Source: Bacteroidales bacterium UBA1794 (GTDB lineage: Bacteria > Bacteroidota > Bacteroidia > Bacteroidales > Bacteroidaceae). Taken from it: a DNA stretch of 29,427 nt. Made by a program: the position numbers and the translations under genes. Position 1 is the stretch's first letter. The number at the start of each line of letters is the position of its first letter. The notes beneath the pieces were generated by a model. That model was given only the letters and a program-made list of their open reading frames with translations, was not told the DNA's origin and searched no databases. Below are positions 6,764 to 14,724 of this stretch, in pieces. The stretch spans positions 1-29,427 of the forward strand of contig DCFW01000010.1 in assembly GCA_002315435.1 (NCBI GenBank), read 5' to 3'.

Positions 6764-7445
6764 TCTGTATGTTTATTGTAAATTGACGATAATTTTTTGA
6801 ATATCCGTCACGGTCGCTCACTTCGATACGAAACGTTGAATATGTTTTTCTAAGATGTTTGGATGCTTGAATTGAGATATCATACATTGCAACTTCCCCA
6901 GGCATCAACATTTGAAGTGGTTCCGGGATTGAAAGCAACAGCTGCCTTTCTCCATCAACAATTGTAATAACCGGCTTAGCATTGTAAGCAGTAATGGACC
7001 CAGCATTGTAGATATCAAATATAAGATGACAAACCTCATCTCTATCTATAGTCCTATTACGATTTTGATCAATAAAGCGTATGTTACGAACTTCAAGATC
7101 CGTCTCACTAATCGTATCTCGATAATCACTGTCAAAAGATGATTGCTCTGTTTTACGAATAGGTTTAGAATAAGATCCATTATCGTTTGATTGATCAGAG
7201 TAGGAATCATCATATTTAGGTCGTGTGGCCTCATTCGCAACCACAGCACCAGTAATTGAGCCCATCATAGAACCAATAGCGTAGCCATTCCAATGATCCA
7301 TATGGTTGCCGACTATTCCGCCAATAGCACCTCCAATTATAGAACCGGCTTGTATAGATCCGGGATCTCCTCCACGTAAAAATCCGTTTGCACACGATAC
7401 GAATAGTGAAGAGCATATTACCAATATCAAAAAAGGCTTCTTCAT
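6750..7445 (-). CDS. Glycine-zipper lipoprotein with EF-hand-like loop
   Basis: A 231-residue lipoprotein. The signal peptide has Lys-Lys, a hydrophobic core and the lipobox LFVSC, giving Cys18 as the acylated residue. Residues 25-73 form a glycine zipper (repeated GxxxG, as in outer-membrane Gly-zipper and SmpA-like lipoproteins), which can insert in or pack against a membrane. A Ser/Asp-rich linker follows (about 77-115). Residues 126-137 (DQNRNRTIDRDE) have the D-x-N-x-N spacing and final Glu of an EF-hand calcium loop. This precedes an Ig-like beta domain (138-231) of the CARDB type seen in many Bacteroidetes surface proteins. No acidic surface-export signal follows Cys18, so a periplasm-facing location is likely. 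Its function is unknown. Confidence 0.8.
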   Translation of the reverse strand: MKKPFLILVICSSLFVSCANGFLRGGDPGSIQAGSIIGGAIGGIVGNHMDHWNGYAIGSMMGSITGAVVANEATRPKYDDSYSDQSNDNGSYSKPIRKTEQSSFDSDYRDTISETDLEVRNIRFIDQNRNRTIDRDEVCHLIFDIYNAGSITAYNAKPVITIVDGERQLLLSIPEPLQMLMPGEVAMYDISIQASKHLRKTYSTFRIEVSDRDGYSKNYRQFTINIQNGNQ

Positions 7446-7467
7446 AAATGTGTATTTAGAATAGATA

Positions 7468-7475
7468 CAAATATA
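7468..7475 (-). promoter_or_regulatory. -7 element of the lipoprotein gene
   Basis: TATATTTG on the minus strand is a perfect TAnnTTTG, 22 bases before the lipoprotein start codon. No clear -33 element is seen. It lies beyond the ribosomal terminator, so the lipoprotein pair probably has its own transcript. Confidence 0.45.
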
Positions 7476-7531
7476 ACAATAGAAACGGATCTATATTCTC
7501 TACAATATATAATATTAATGATAATTAGTAG

Positions 7532-7571
7532 AAAAAAAAGCTGTCTTTACCATGAGGTAAAGACAGCTTTT
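7532..7571 (-). terminator. Intrinsic terminator of the ribosomal cluster
   Basis: A perfect 16-bp inverted repeat (AAAAGCTGTCTTTACC at 7536-7551 and its complement at 7556-7571) encloses a 4-base loop. On the minus strand the stem runs straight into eight T residues. It lies 26 bases past the rplQ stop and is the strongest terminator in the window. Confidence 0.95.
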
Positions 7572-7596
7572 ATAAGAATAATTATATAACTTATGA

Positions 7597-8124
7597 TTAT
7601 TCAGCTTTAGCGTCTTCCTGAGCTTCTTCCTTTGCAGGTTCTTCAGCAGGAGTCTCTTCAACTACTTGAGCATCTTCTGTTGCAACAGCAGCATCTTCTG
7701 CTTTTGTAGCTTTTTTAGAACGACGAGTACGAGTTGATTTCTTAGTGCTTTCTTTCATCATGTTCTCATCATAATCAACGAGTTCAATAAAGCACATATC
7801 TGCATTATCACCTAAACGCTTACCAGTTTTGATAACACGTGTATAACCTCCGGGACGATCAGCTACCTTTACAGAAATTTCTTTAAAAAGTTCTGTTACT
7901 GCAACTTTATCTTGTAGGTTACTGAAGACAACACGACGTGAATTCGTAGTATCATCTTTCGATTTTGTTATTAAAGGCTCAATATACTTCTTTAATGCCT
8001 TTGCCTTCGCGACAGTCGTAGTGATTCTTTTGTGCTTAATCAAAGAACATGCCATATTTGCCAACATGGCACCTCTATGAGAAGCAGTACGACCGAGGTG
8101 ATTAAATTTCTTATTATGTCTCAT
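7597..8124 (-). CDS. rplQ: 50S ribosomal protein L17
   Basis: L17 (bL17) binds 23S rRNA near the peptide exit side of the 50S subunit. The core (about 1-120) begins MRHNKKFNHLGRTASHRGAM and carries the GGYTRVIK and ADMCFIELV motifs. After residue 120 an extra tail of about 55 residues follows: a short basic patch (KKSTRTRRSKKATK), then a stretch made nearly only of Ala, Glu, Val and Asp. This makes the protein 175 residues, against about 127 in E. coli. Low-complexity tails on L17 are common in Bacteroidetes and are likely flexible. It is the last gene of the cluster, 4 bases after rpoA and just before the terminator. Confidence 0.97.
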   Translation of the reverse strand: MRHNKKFNHLGRTASHRGAMLANMACSLIKHKRITTTVAKAKALKKYIEPLITKSKDDTTNSRRVVFSNLQDKVAVTELFKEISVKVADRPGGYTRVIKTGKRLGDNADMCFIELVDYDENMMKESTKKSTRTRRSKKATKAEDAAVATEDAQVVEETPAEEPAKEEAQEDAKAE

Positions 8125-8128
8125 TTTC

Positions 8129-9121
8129 TTATTCTTTATCTAATTTATACTTAGAGATATCCGTTCCAAACGACAGATTCAGACCTGCGAGCAAATCATC
8201 AAGCTCTGTAAGCGATTTCTTACCGAAATTTCTAAATTTGAGAAGATCAGTTTTATTGTATTGGACTAAGTCACCAAGTGTTTCCACATCAGCAGCTTTT
8301 AAGCAATTAAGTGCACGAACTGAAAGGTCCATGTCGACAAGCTTAGTCTTCAACAATTGACGCATATGTAATACTTCTTCATCAAATTCTTCATTACCAT
8401 CCATCTCAGAACTCTCAAGAGTAATTTTCTCATCAGAGAACAACATGAAATGATAAATAAGAACCTTAGCAGCTTCTTTCAAAGCCTCTTTCGGGTGAAT
8501 GGAACCATCTGTAGATATCTCTATAATCAGTTTTTCATAATCGATCTTTTGTTCAACACGATAATTTTCAACTGAATATTTAACATTACGAATTGGTGTG
8601 TAAATTGAATCAATAGGGATTACATTAACATCAGTACAATACTCGCGATTTTCATCAGCAGGTACATAACCTCTACCTTTGTTAATTGTAATGTCAATCT
8701 GCATTGTAGCTTTTGAATCTAAATGGCAAATAACTAATTCAGGATTTAACACTTCAAATCCAGTCAAATATTTACCTATATCTCCAGCTTTGAATTCTTC
8801 AGAATTTTCAACTGTAATAGATACTTTTTCAGTCTCAAACTCCTCAACAATTTGTTTAAAGCGAACTTGTTTGAGGTTTAATATAATGTTGGTAACGTCT
8901 TCCTTCACACCAGGAACAGTAGCGAATTCATGTTGAACGCCCTCAATTCTTATGGTGTTAATTGCATACCCTTCAAGTGAAGAGAGCAGAATACGGCGAA
9001 GAGCATTGCCAATGGTTATACCAAAACCAGGCTCAAGCGGACGAAATTCGAACTTTCCGAATTTTGCGTCAGCTTCCAACATTAATACTTTATCGGGTTT
9101 TTGAAATGCTAATATAGCCAT
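8129..9121 (-). CDS. rpoA: DNA-directed RNA polymerase subunit alpha
   Basis: This is the polymerase alpha subunit, which dimerises to seed core assembly. The N-terminal domain (about 1-235) contains FEFRPLEPGFGITIGNALRRILLSS, shown here in its parts: the LEPGFG turn and the NALRRILLSS assembly helix. The C-terminal domain (about 260-320) has two helix-hairpin-helix turns (SVRALNCLKAADVETLGDLV and FRNFGKKSLTELDDLL), used for contacts with UP elements and activators such as PhoB-type regulators. The 330-residue length is normal. It stands between rpsD and rplQ as in most bacteria. Confidence 0.98.
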   Translation of the reverse strand: MAILAFQKPDKVLMLEADAKFGKFEFRPLEPGFGITIGNALRRILLSSLEGYAINTIRIEGVQHEFATVPGVKEDVTNIILNLKQVRFKQIVEEFETEKVSITVENSEEFKAGDIGKYLTGFEVLNPELVICHLDSKATMQIDITINKGRGYVPADENREYCTDVNVIPIDSIYTPIRNVKYSVENYRVEQKIDYEKLIIEISTDGSIHPKEALKEAAKVLIYHFMLFSDEKITLESSEMDGNEEFDEEVLHMRQLLKTKLVDMDLSVRALNCLKAADVETLGDLVQYNKTDLLKFRNFGKKSLTELDDLLAGLNLSFGTDISKYKLDKE

Positions 9122-9132
9122 GTAATTAATTA

Positions 9133-9738
9133 TTATTTAGAATACAACTCAACGATCAGATGCTCTTTGATATTCTCAGGAATATCAGCTCTCTCTGGGG
9201 TATGTAATAATTTCCCAGATTTTGAATTTTCATCCCACTCCAACCAAGGATATTTGCTATGATTAAAGCCTGCAAGCGCATCAGCAATAACTTCCAATGA
9301 CTTATCTTTCTCACGAATAGCAATTATTTCTCCTGCGGCAACAGCATATGAAGGGATGTTAACAACTTTACCATTAATAGTAATATGTCTATGACTTACT
9401 AATTGGCGAGCAGCAGAACGTGTAGGGGCAATACCCAAACGATAAACGACGTTATCAAGACGACCCTCTAAAAGTTGAATCAAAATTTCACCTGTAATAC
9501 CTTTAGCTCTTTCAGCTTTTTCGAATAAATTACGGAACTGTTTCTCTAATACACCATATGTGTATTTAGCTTTCTGCTTCTCAGCAAGCATTACGCCGTA
9601 TTCAGAAGTCTTTCTTCTTCTGGAATTACCATGTTGACCGGGGCCATAATTTTTCTTTGATAATACTTTATCAGCACCAAAGATAGCTTCACCGAATCTG
9701 CGGGCAATTCTTGATTTTGGACCTGTATATCTAGCCAT
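9133..9738 (-). CDS. rpsD: 30S ribosomal protein S4
   Basis: S4 is a primary 16S rRNA binder that nucleates 30S assembly and often represses its own operon. The 201 residues include the N-terminal domain (MARYTGPKSRIARRFGE), with no CxxC zinc motif, so this is the zinc-free form. The S4 RNA-binding fold lies at about 93-155 (RLDNVVYRLG, then RSAARQLVSHRHITINGK). It follows a 105-base gap after rpsK, one of the few wide gaps in the cluster, which may hold a control structure. Confidence 0.98.
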   Translation of the reverse strand: MARYTGPKSRIARRFGEAIFGADKVLSKKNYGPGQHGNSRRRKTSEYGVMLAEKQKAKYTYGVLEKQFRNLFEKAERAKGITGEILIQLLEGRLDNVVYRLGIAPTRSAARQLVSHRHITINGKVVNIPSYAVAAGEIIAIREKDKSLEVIADALAGFNHSKYPWLEWDENSKSGKLLHTPERADIPENIKEHLIVELYSK

Positions 9739-9768
9739 TTTAAAATAATTTTGTTAATTGCATTCTAT

Positions 9769-9817
9769 CTGTTGCAGCCGCGGGTACAATAAAGGATTTG
9801 TAACACCATATAAACAG
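9769..9817 (-). promoter_or_regulatory. Possible structured leader upstream of rpsD
   Basis: The transcript between rpsK and rpsD can fold on the minus strand. CTGTT (9817-9813) pairs with AACAG (9773-9769). Inside, GGT pairs with ACC and ACAA with TTGT around an 8-base loop, followed by a CCGCGG palindrome. A separate GACA/TGTC hairpin stands just upstream. S4 commonly controls its own gene through an mRNA fold, and S4-type leaders have been proposed in Bacteroidia as I recall. Hand folding only; no covariation support. Confidence 0.3.
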
Positions 9818-9843
9818 ACAAAAATGTCATTCTAAAATAAATA

Positions 9844-10233
9844 TTAAACTCTACGTCTTTTCGGTGGACGACAACCATTATGAGGAAGTGGGGTTACATC
9901 AACAATTTCTGTAACTTCAATACCTGAACCATGTATGGTTCTAATAGCAGACTCACGTCCGTTACCTGGACCAGTGACATATGCCTTAACTTTTCTCAAG
10001 CCAAGATCATACGCAACTTTTGCACAATCTTGTGCAGCCATTTGAGCTGCGTAAGGGGTATTCTTTTTAGAACCTCTGAATCCCATTTTACCTGCTGAAG
10101 ACCAAGAAATAACTTGACCTTCACTATTAGTTAAAGAAACAATAATGTTGTTGAATGAGGAATGAACATGAAGTTGTCCATTAGCATCAACTCTCACATT
10201 TCTTTTCTTTGCTGCGACTGTTTTTTTTGCCAT
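9844..10233 (-). CDS. rpsK: 30S ribosomal protein S11
   Basis: S11 forms part of the 30S platform near the mRNA exit and the Shine-Dalgarno cleft. The 129 residues contain GQLHVHSSFNNIIVSLTN, the SSAGKMGFRGSKKNTPYAAQ core, GPGNGRESAIR and the C-terminal DVTPLPHNGCRPPKRRRV tail that binds 16S rRNA. The gene is 11 bases after rpsM, in the standard alpha order. The Asn-Gly pair known to isomerise in E. coli S11 is present (PHNGC). Confidence 0.98.
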   Translation of the reverse strand: MAKKTVAAKKRNVRVDANGQLHVHSSFNNIIVSLTNSEGQVISWSSAGKMGFRGSKKNTPYAAQMAAQDCAKVAYDLGLRKVKAYVTGPGNGRESAIRTIHGSGIEVTEIVDVTPLPHNGCRPPKRRRV

Positions 10234-10244
10234 ATCAACAATTA

Positions 10245-10625
10245 TTATTTAGTAGCTTTCTTCTTGTTTGCAACCGTTTTCTTCTTTCCTTTGCGAGTAC
10301 GCGCATTGTTTTTGGTACTTTGACCGCGAACGGGCAAACCTAAACGATGACGAATACCACGGTAGCAACCGATATCCATTAACCTCTTAATATTCAACTG
10401 AACTTCTGAACGAAGATCACCTTCAACTTTGTACTCGGTTGAAATAATCTGGCGAATTTTAGCTGCCTGATCATCCGACCAATCTTTGACCTTGATATCA
10501 TTATCAACTCCAGCCTTAGATAAAATCTTTGCTGAACTACTGCGACCTATTCCGTAGACATAGGTTAACGCAATTTCCCCTCTTTTATTTTGAGGTAAAT
10601 CTACACCAACTATTCTTATAGCCAT
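10245..10625 (-). CDS. rpsM: 30S ribosomal protein S13
   Basis: S13 lies in the 30S head, bridges to the 50S subunit and contacts P-site tRNA with its C-terminal tail. The 126 residues start MAIRIVGVDLPQNKRGEIAL, include YVYGIGRSSSAKIL (helix-hairpin-helix) and the signature YRGIRHRLGLPVRGQ, and finish in a long Lys-rich tail. It follows rpmJ by 36 bases. Confidence 0.98.
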   Translation of the reverse strand: MAIRIVGVDLPQNKRGEIALTYVYGIGRSSSAKILSKAGVDNDIKVKDWSDDQAAKIRQIISTEYKVEGDLRSEVQLNIKRLMDIGCYRGIRHRLGLPVRGQSTKNNARTRKGKKKTVANKKKATK

Positions 10626-10661
10626 AAACTTAATTATTCTTGTTGCAAAAATAATAAATTA

Positions 10662-10778
10662 TCATCCTTGACGTTGTTTAAACTTAGGATTTTTCTTGTT
10701 AATTACATATAAACACCCTTTACGTCTTACTATTTTGCATTCAGGCGTGCGTTTCTTTAATGATGCTTTAACTTTCAT
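10662..10778 (-). CDS. rpmJ: 50S ribosomal protein L36
   Basis: A 38-residue gene read directly from the sequence: it starts MKVKASLKKRTPECKIVRRK and ends NPKFKQRQG, the L36 signature. The usual C-x2-C...C...H zinc set is incomplete: only Cys14 and Cys22 remain, and the His position is Phe. It is therefore the zinc-independent type, common in Bacteroidetes. It lies 9 bases after infA, in the conserved infA-rpmJ-rpsM order. Confidence 0.95.
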   Translation of the reverse strand: MKVKASLKKRTPECKIVRRKGCLYVINKKNPKFKQRQG

Positions 10779-10787
10779 ATCTCTTTG

Positions 10788-11006
10788 TTATTTATATCTA
10801 AATACGATTCTCCCTTTTGATAAATCATAAGGAGACATTTCGACACGTACTTTATCACCTGGTAAAATTTTTATATAATGCATACGCATCTTACCAGAAA
10901 TATGAGCCGTTATCTCATGACCATTTTCCAACTCAACATGAAACATTGCATTAGACAATGCTTCTACAATTACTCCATCTTGCTCTATCGCCAATTGTTT
11001 TGCCAT
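10788..11006 (-). CDS. infA: Translation initiation factor IF-1
   Basis: IF-1 is the 72-residue OB-fold factor that occupies the 30S A site during initiation. The sequence starts MAKQLAIEQDGVIVEALSNA and shows the family motifs FHVELENGHEITAHISGKMR and DKVRVEMSPYDLSKGRIVFR. Length is exactly standard. It is 5 bases after map and just before rpmJ, as in other Bacteroidetes. Confidence 0.98.
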   Translation of the reverse strand: MAKQLAIEQDGVIVEALSNAMFHVELENGHEITAHISGKMRMHYIKILPGDKVRVEMSPYDLSKGRIVFRYK

Positions 11007-11011
11007 ATAAA

Positions 11012-11809
11012 TCAGATTCTTTTTCTTCTTAAAACATCTTCTAAAAACTCAAATGACGACAATATATCAGGACCACTCTTCCTTATCGCAATGGTATGCT
11101 CATAATGAGCAGCCATACCTCCATCACGTGTAAGAATTGTCCATTTATCTGCATTCATACAAATCTGACGTGAATATTGAGTGATCATAGGCTCTATAGC
11201 AATGCACATACCATTTTTCAACATCTCCCCTGTACCACAATTACCATAATTGGGAACATGAGGTTCTTCATGCATTTCTTTTCCGATCCCATGACCGACC
11301 AATTCTCTTACAACGCCATATCCGTTAGTTTCAGCTTCCCTCTGTACTGCACTCCCAATGTCGCCAATACGATGACCAATAACAGATTGTTCTATTCCTT
11401 CATACAAAGATTGTTTGGTTACATCTAACAGTTTTTTAATTTCTGGTTTGACCTCACCGACACAAAATGTGTAACATGAATCGCCACAAAAACCATCTAA
11501 CAAAGTGCCACAATCAATTGAAATAATGTCACCATCTTTTAATGGCTTGTTATTGGGTATACCGTGTACAACGGCATCATTTACGGATGTGCATATCGCA
11601 GCAGGAAACGGATTACCATAAGGGTTAGGGAAGTCCTTAAATGTAGGCACGGCCCCATTATCCCTTATGTATTCCTCAGCCACCCTATTCAATTGGTTGG
11701 TCGTAACACCAGGCTCAACTATCTTTGCTAATTCAGCTAGTGTTTTACCAACTAATAGGTTGGCTTGCCTTAACAGCTCAATTTCATCATCTGTTTTAAG
11801 AACAATCAT
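11012..11809 (-). CDS. map: Methionine aminopeptidase, type I
   Basis: This enzyme removes the N-terminal methionine from nascent proteins. The 265-residue protein shows the pita-bread fold residues: His82 (VHGIPN), metal ligands Asp99 and Asp110 (SIDCG and CGD), His173 (GHGIGKEMHEEPHVPN), Glu206 (AIEPM) and Glu237 (HYEHT). It has no extra N-terminal domain and no type II insert. The gene lies 15 bases after secY, where enterobacteria and firmicutes differ: adk is missing here, and map sits directly between secY and infA. Confidence 0.97.
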   Translation of the reverse strand: MIVLKTDDEIELLRQANLLVGKTLAELAKIVEPGVTTNQLNRVAEEYIRDNGAVPTFKDFPNPYGNPFPAAICTSVNDAVVHGIPNNKPLKDGDIISIDCGTLLDGFCGDSCYTFCVGEVKPEIKKLLDVTKQSLYEGIEQSVIGHRIGDIGSAVQREAETNGYGVVRELVGHGIGKEMHEEPHVPNYGNCGTGEMLKNGMCIAIEPMITQYSRQICMNADKWTILTRDGGMAAHYEHTIAIRKSGPDILSSFEFLEDVLRRKRI

Positions 11810-11824
11810 TATTAATATAATGAA

Positions 11825-13165
11825 TCAGGCAGTAACCCCTGATGTACGTCCTTTTATTCTACCGGATTTTAGCAATCCATCGTAATGCCTCATCAATAGA
11901 TAACTTTCAACTTGCTGTAATGTATCGAGTACTACTCCTACAATAATCAGCAATGATGTTCCTCCAAAGAATTGGGCAAATTCCGATTTTACTCCAAATA
12001 CACCTGCAAAAGCAGGCATTACTGCAACAACAGCCAAGAAAAGTGAACCTGGCAATGTTATCTTAGACATGATGTCATCAATATATTCAGCGGTAGGTTT
12101 ACCAGGTTTAATACCCGGAATAAAACCATTATTACGCTTCAAATCTTCTGACATTTGATTTGGATTGATCGTTATTGCCGTATAGAAATAAGTGAACAAT
12201 ATAATCAGAATAGCAAATATCACATTATACCATAATCCGGTATGATCTGTTAATGCTCTAGCTATACCAGTTGCATCTTGGACATGTGAATATCCAACAA
12301 TTGCAAGAGGAATAAACATTAATGCCTGAGCGAATATAATAGGCATCACATTAGCTGCATTCACTTTTAATGGAATGTATTGGCGGGCTCCACCATATTG
12401 TTTATTACCAACAATCTGCTTTGCATATTGTACTGGAACTTTTCGTGTACCTTGAACAAGCAAAATTGCAGCTGCAATAACAAACAATAAGAATATCATC
12501 TCAACTAGAAACATTATCAATCCACCCGCCTTATCAGACATACGAGAAACAAGTTCTTGTCCTAAAGCTACTGGTAAACGGGCAATAATTCCAACCAAAA
12601 TAATGAATGAAATTCCGTTTCCGACACCTTTATCAGTTATTCTTTCACCTAACCATAGAACAAACATACTTCCTGCCGCTAAAATAATAGTAGAAGTGAC
12701 CATGAAGAGTGTCCAATTCAACGATGAGTTAAAAGAGGGTCCCGCTTGCATCTTTAAATTAATTAAGTATGAAGGGGCCTGAAACACCAGAATGAAGATT
12801 GTCAGATATCGGGTATACTGATTTATTTTTCTAGTACCACTTTCACCTTCACGCTGCAATTTCTGAAAATACGGCACTGCTATAGCAAGCAACTGTATTA
12901 CGATTGAAGCAGAAATGTATGGCATGATTCCCAAAGCAAAGATAGATGCATGTGAAAAGGCACCACCGGAAAACATGTTCAACAATGCCAAAAGACCTTG
13001 GCTTGTCTGCTCGTGTAACTTAGTTAACATGCCAGCATTAATGCCGGGCAGCACAATATATGAGCCGAATCTGTACACCGCCACGAACAATGTCGTGATG
13101 AGGATCCTTTTTCTAAGATCCTCAATCTTCCAGATATTCTTTAATGTTTCAATAACTTTTCTCAT
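11825..13165 (-). CDS. secY: Protein translocase subunit SecY
   Basis: SecY is the channel of the Sec translocon. The 446 residues contain ten predicted membrane spans. The N-terminal part has IWKIEDLRKRILIT and the plug region near MFSGGAFSHASIFALGIMPY. Conserved cytoplasmic loops appear as LGERITDKGVGNGISFI and as KRNNGFIPGIKPGKPTAEYI (loop C5), which contacts SecA and the ribosome. The last gene of the spc group, it is 8 bases after rplO, so membrane-protein export is tied to ribosome production. Confidence 0.98.
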   Translation of the reverse strand: MRKVIETLKNIWKIEDLRKRILITTLFVAVYRFGSYIVLPGINAGMLTKLHEQTSQGLLALLNMFSGGAFSHASIFALGIMPYISASIVIQLLAIAVPYFQKLQREGESGTRKINQYTRYLTIFILVFQAPSYLINLKMQAGPSFNSSLNWTLFMVTSTIILAAGSMFVLWLGERITDKGVGNGISFIILVGIIARLPVALGQELVSRMSDKAGGLIMFLVEMIFLLFVIAAAILLVQGTRKVPVQYAKQIVGNKQYGGARQYIPLKVNAANVMPIIFAQALMFIPLAIVGYSHVQDATGIARALTDHTGLWYNVIFAILIILFTYFYTAITINPNQMSEDLKRNNGFIPGIKPGKPTAEYIDDIMSKITLPGSLFLAVVAVMPAFAGVFGVKSEFAQFFGGTSLLIIVGVVLDTLQQVESYLLMRHYDGLLKSGRIKGRTSGVTA

Positions 13166-13173
13166 ATTCTAAA

Positions 13174-13620
13174 TTAGAGTTTTACAGCGTTACCACCTAC
13201 AGCTTCAATAGCAGCAATCGCATTCTTAGAGAAAGCATGTGCTTCGATCTCCAGTTTACTTTTAAGGCTACCGTTACCTAGAATTTTAACTAAATGTTTT
13301 GAAGAGACAAAGCCTGCACTAATAAAGTCTTGAATACTAATTTTGGTAAGACCTTTGTCATCAGCTAATGATTGAACTGTGTCCAAATTGATGGCTTTAT
13401 ATTCAACACGGTTGATATTCTTAAAACCAAACTTAGGTACACGTCTTTGAAGAGGCATCTGACCTCCTTCAAAACCAACTTTTTGATGATAACCGGATCT
13501 TTGCTTTGCGCCTTTATGACCTCTTGTAGAAGTTCCTCCTAAGCCAGAACCAATTCCACGACCGGTCCTTCTTCTAGAATGTGTAGAACCACAAGCCGGT
13601 TTCAAATTACTTAAGTCCAT
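13174..13620 (-). CDS. rplO: 50S ribosomal protein L15
   Basis: L15 is a late assembly protein deep in 23S rRNA. The 148 residues begin MDLSNLKPACGSTHSRRRTG, then a Gly/Arg-rich extension typical of the family (GRGIGSGLGGTSTRGHKGAK), and the globular C-terminal domain ends AIAAIEAVGGNAVKL. It lies 32 bases after rpmD and 8 before secY. Confidence 0.97.
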   Translation of the reverse strand: MDLSNLKPACGSTHSRRRTGRGIGSGLGGTSTRGHKGAKQRSGYHQKVGFEGGQMPLQRRVPKFGFKNINRVEYKAINLDTVQSLADDKGLTKISIQDFISAGFVSSKHLVKILGNGSLKSKLEIEAHAFSKNAIAAIEAVGGNAVKL

Positions 13621-13652
13621 ATATCTTTTAATTTACTTATTCTACAAATGAA

Positions 13653-13829
13653 TTATTTTTCGACAATGACCAAGTGTTTAACCTTCTCAATCATACCTAA
13701 AACTGAAGGAGTAGATTCACGTTCCACTACTCTGTTCAATTTACGGAGTCCTAACGCATCCAAAGTACTCTTTTGATCTTTAGGAGCACCTATTCTACTT
13801 TTAATCTGTTTAATCTTAATAGTCGACAT
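13653..13829 (-). CDS. rpmD: 50S ribosomal protein L30
   Basis: A 58-residue gene read directly from the sequence: MSTIKIKQIKSRIGAPKDQK opens it, and LDALGLRKLNR and TPSVLGMIEKVKHLV carry the L30 signature. It stands between rpsE (14 bases) and rplO, its universal place. It has a full Shine-Dalgarno GGAGG six bases before the ATG, unusual in this genome type. Confidence 0.95.
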   Translation of the reverse strand: MSTIKIKQIKSRIGAPKDQKSTLDALGLRKLNRVVERESTPSVLGMIEKVKHLVIVEK

Positions 13830-13835
13830 TACTTT

Positions 13836-13840
13836 CCTCC
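13836..13840 (-). promoter_or_regulatory. Shine-Dalgarno sequence of rpmD
   Basis: GGAGG on the minus strand, six bases before the rpmD start codon, in the rpsE-rpmD gap. Most genes in this cluster have only A/T-rich leaders, as is normal in Bacteroidetes, so this is a true exception. Confidence 0.7.
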
Positions 13841-13843
13841 TTA

Positions 13844-14362
13844 TTATCCTCTAAATACTTTTTCAACACTAATTCCGCGATTCTGAGCAACAGTTCTTGC
13901 ATCTCTCATTTCACCTAAAGCTTTAATAGTAGCCTTAACTAAATTATGAGGATTTGAAGAACCTTTTGCCTTAGCCAGTACATCAGTAATACCTACACTT
14001 TCAAGAACAGCACGCATAGCACCACCGGCTACAACTCCAGTACCTTGAGAAGCTGGTTTGATAAATACTTCAGCACCACTAAATGTAGCAGTTTGCTCAT
14101 GAGGAACTGTACCTTTCAATACAGGTACACGAGTAAGATTCTTTTTTGCAGATTCAACACCTTTAGCTATTGCTGCTGTTACTTCACCAGCTTTACCAAG
14201 GCCCCATCCTACAACACCATCTTCGTTTCCTACAACAACAAGTGCCGAAAAGGTCATATTTCTACCACCCTTTGTTACTTTCGTAACACGATTAATGGCG
14301 ACTAATCTATCTTTTAATTCAATATCACTTGAAATTTTTGCTTTGTTATTTGACATATTCAT
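13844..14362 (-). CDS. rpsE: 30S ribosomal protein S5
   Basis: S5 sits at the mRNA entry channel and affects decoding accuracy. The 172 residues hold the double-stranded RNA-binding-like N domain (ELKDRLVAINRVTKVTKGGR, FSALVVVGNEDGVVGWGLGK) and the C domain (GTGVVAGGAMRAVLESVGI). The start overlaps the rplR stop as TAATG. A second in-frame ATG two codons later is possible. Confidence 0.98.
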   Translation of the reverse strand: MNMSNNKAKISSDIELKDRLVAINRVTKVTKGGRNMTFSALVVVGNEDGVVGWGLGKAGEVTAAIAKGVESAKKNLTRVPVLKGTVPHEQTATFSGAEVFIKPASQGTGVVAGGAMRAVLESVGITDVLAKAKGSSNPHNLVKATIKALGEMRDARTVAQNRGISVEKVFRG

Positions 14363-14703
14363 TAAAAATTAAGTCCGCCATTACGAGCAGCATCTGCTAC
14401 TGCCTTAATTCTCCCATGATAAAGGTAACCATTTCTATCAAAAACAACAGAAACAATACCTGCTTCTTTTGCTTTCTCTGCAATAAGTTGCCCAACCTTC
14501 TCTGATTTCTCTTTCTTAGAGATTCCCTCTAATTTAAGAGATGAAACTGAAGCCAATGTTTTACCAGACAAATCATCAATTATCTGTACATAAATCTGCT
14601 TATTACTTCTAAATACACTCATACGTGGACGCTCTGCAGTTCCAGAGATCTTATTACGTACTCTGTATTTGATTTTTGTTCTTCTTTCTATTTTTGTTGT
14701 CAT
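14362..14703 (-). CDS. rplR: 50S ribosomal protein L18
   Basis: L18 binds 5S rRNA and helps place it in the central protuberance. The 113 residues contain RVRNKISGTAERPRMSVFRS, YVQIIDDLSGKTLASVSS and FDRNGYLYHGRIKAVADAAR, the last with the family GxxYHGR signature. The stop overlaps the rpsE start by one base, so the two are likely translationally coupled. Confidence 0.98.
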   Translation of the reverse strand: MTTKIERRTKIKYRVRNKISGTAERPRMSVFRSNKQIYVQIIDDLSGKTLASVSSLKLEGISKKEKSEKVGQLIAEKAKEAGIVSVVFDRNGYLYHGRIKAVADAARNGGLNF

Positions 14704-14724
14704 GATAATTACGAATTTACAAAA

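Noticed and set aside
10646..10653. TAnnTTTG match (TATTTTTG, minus) between rpmJ and rpsM
   Set aside because: No -33 element, and it would leave a leader of only about 15 bases. Such matches arise by chance in AT-rich gaps.
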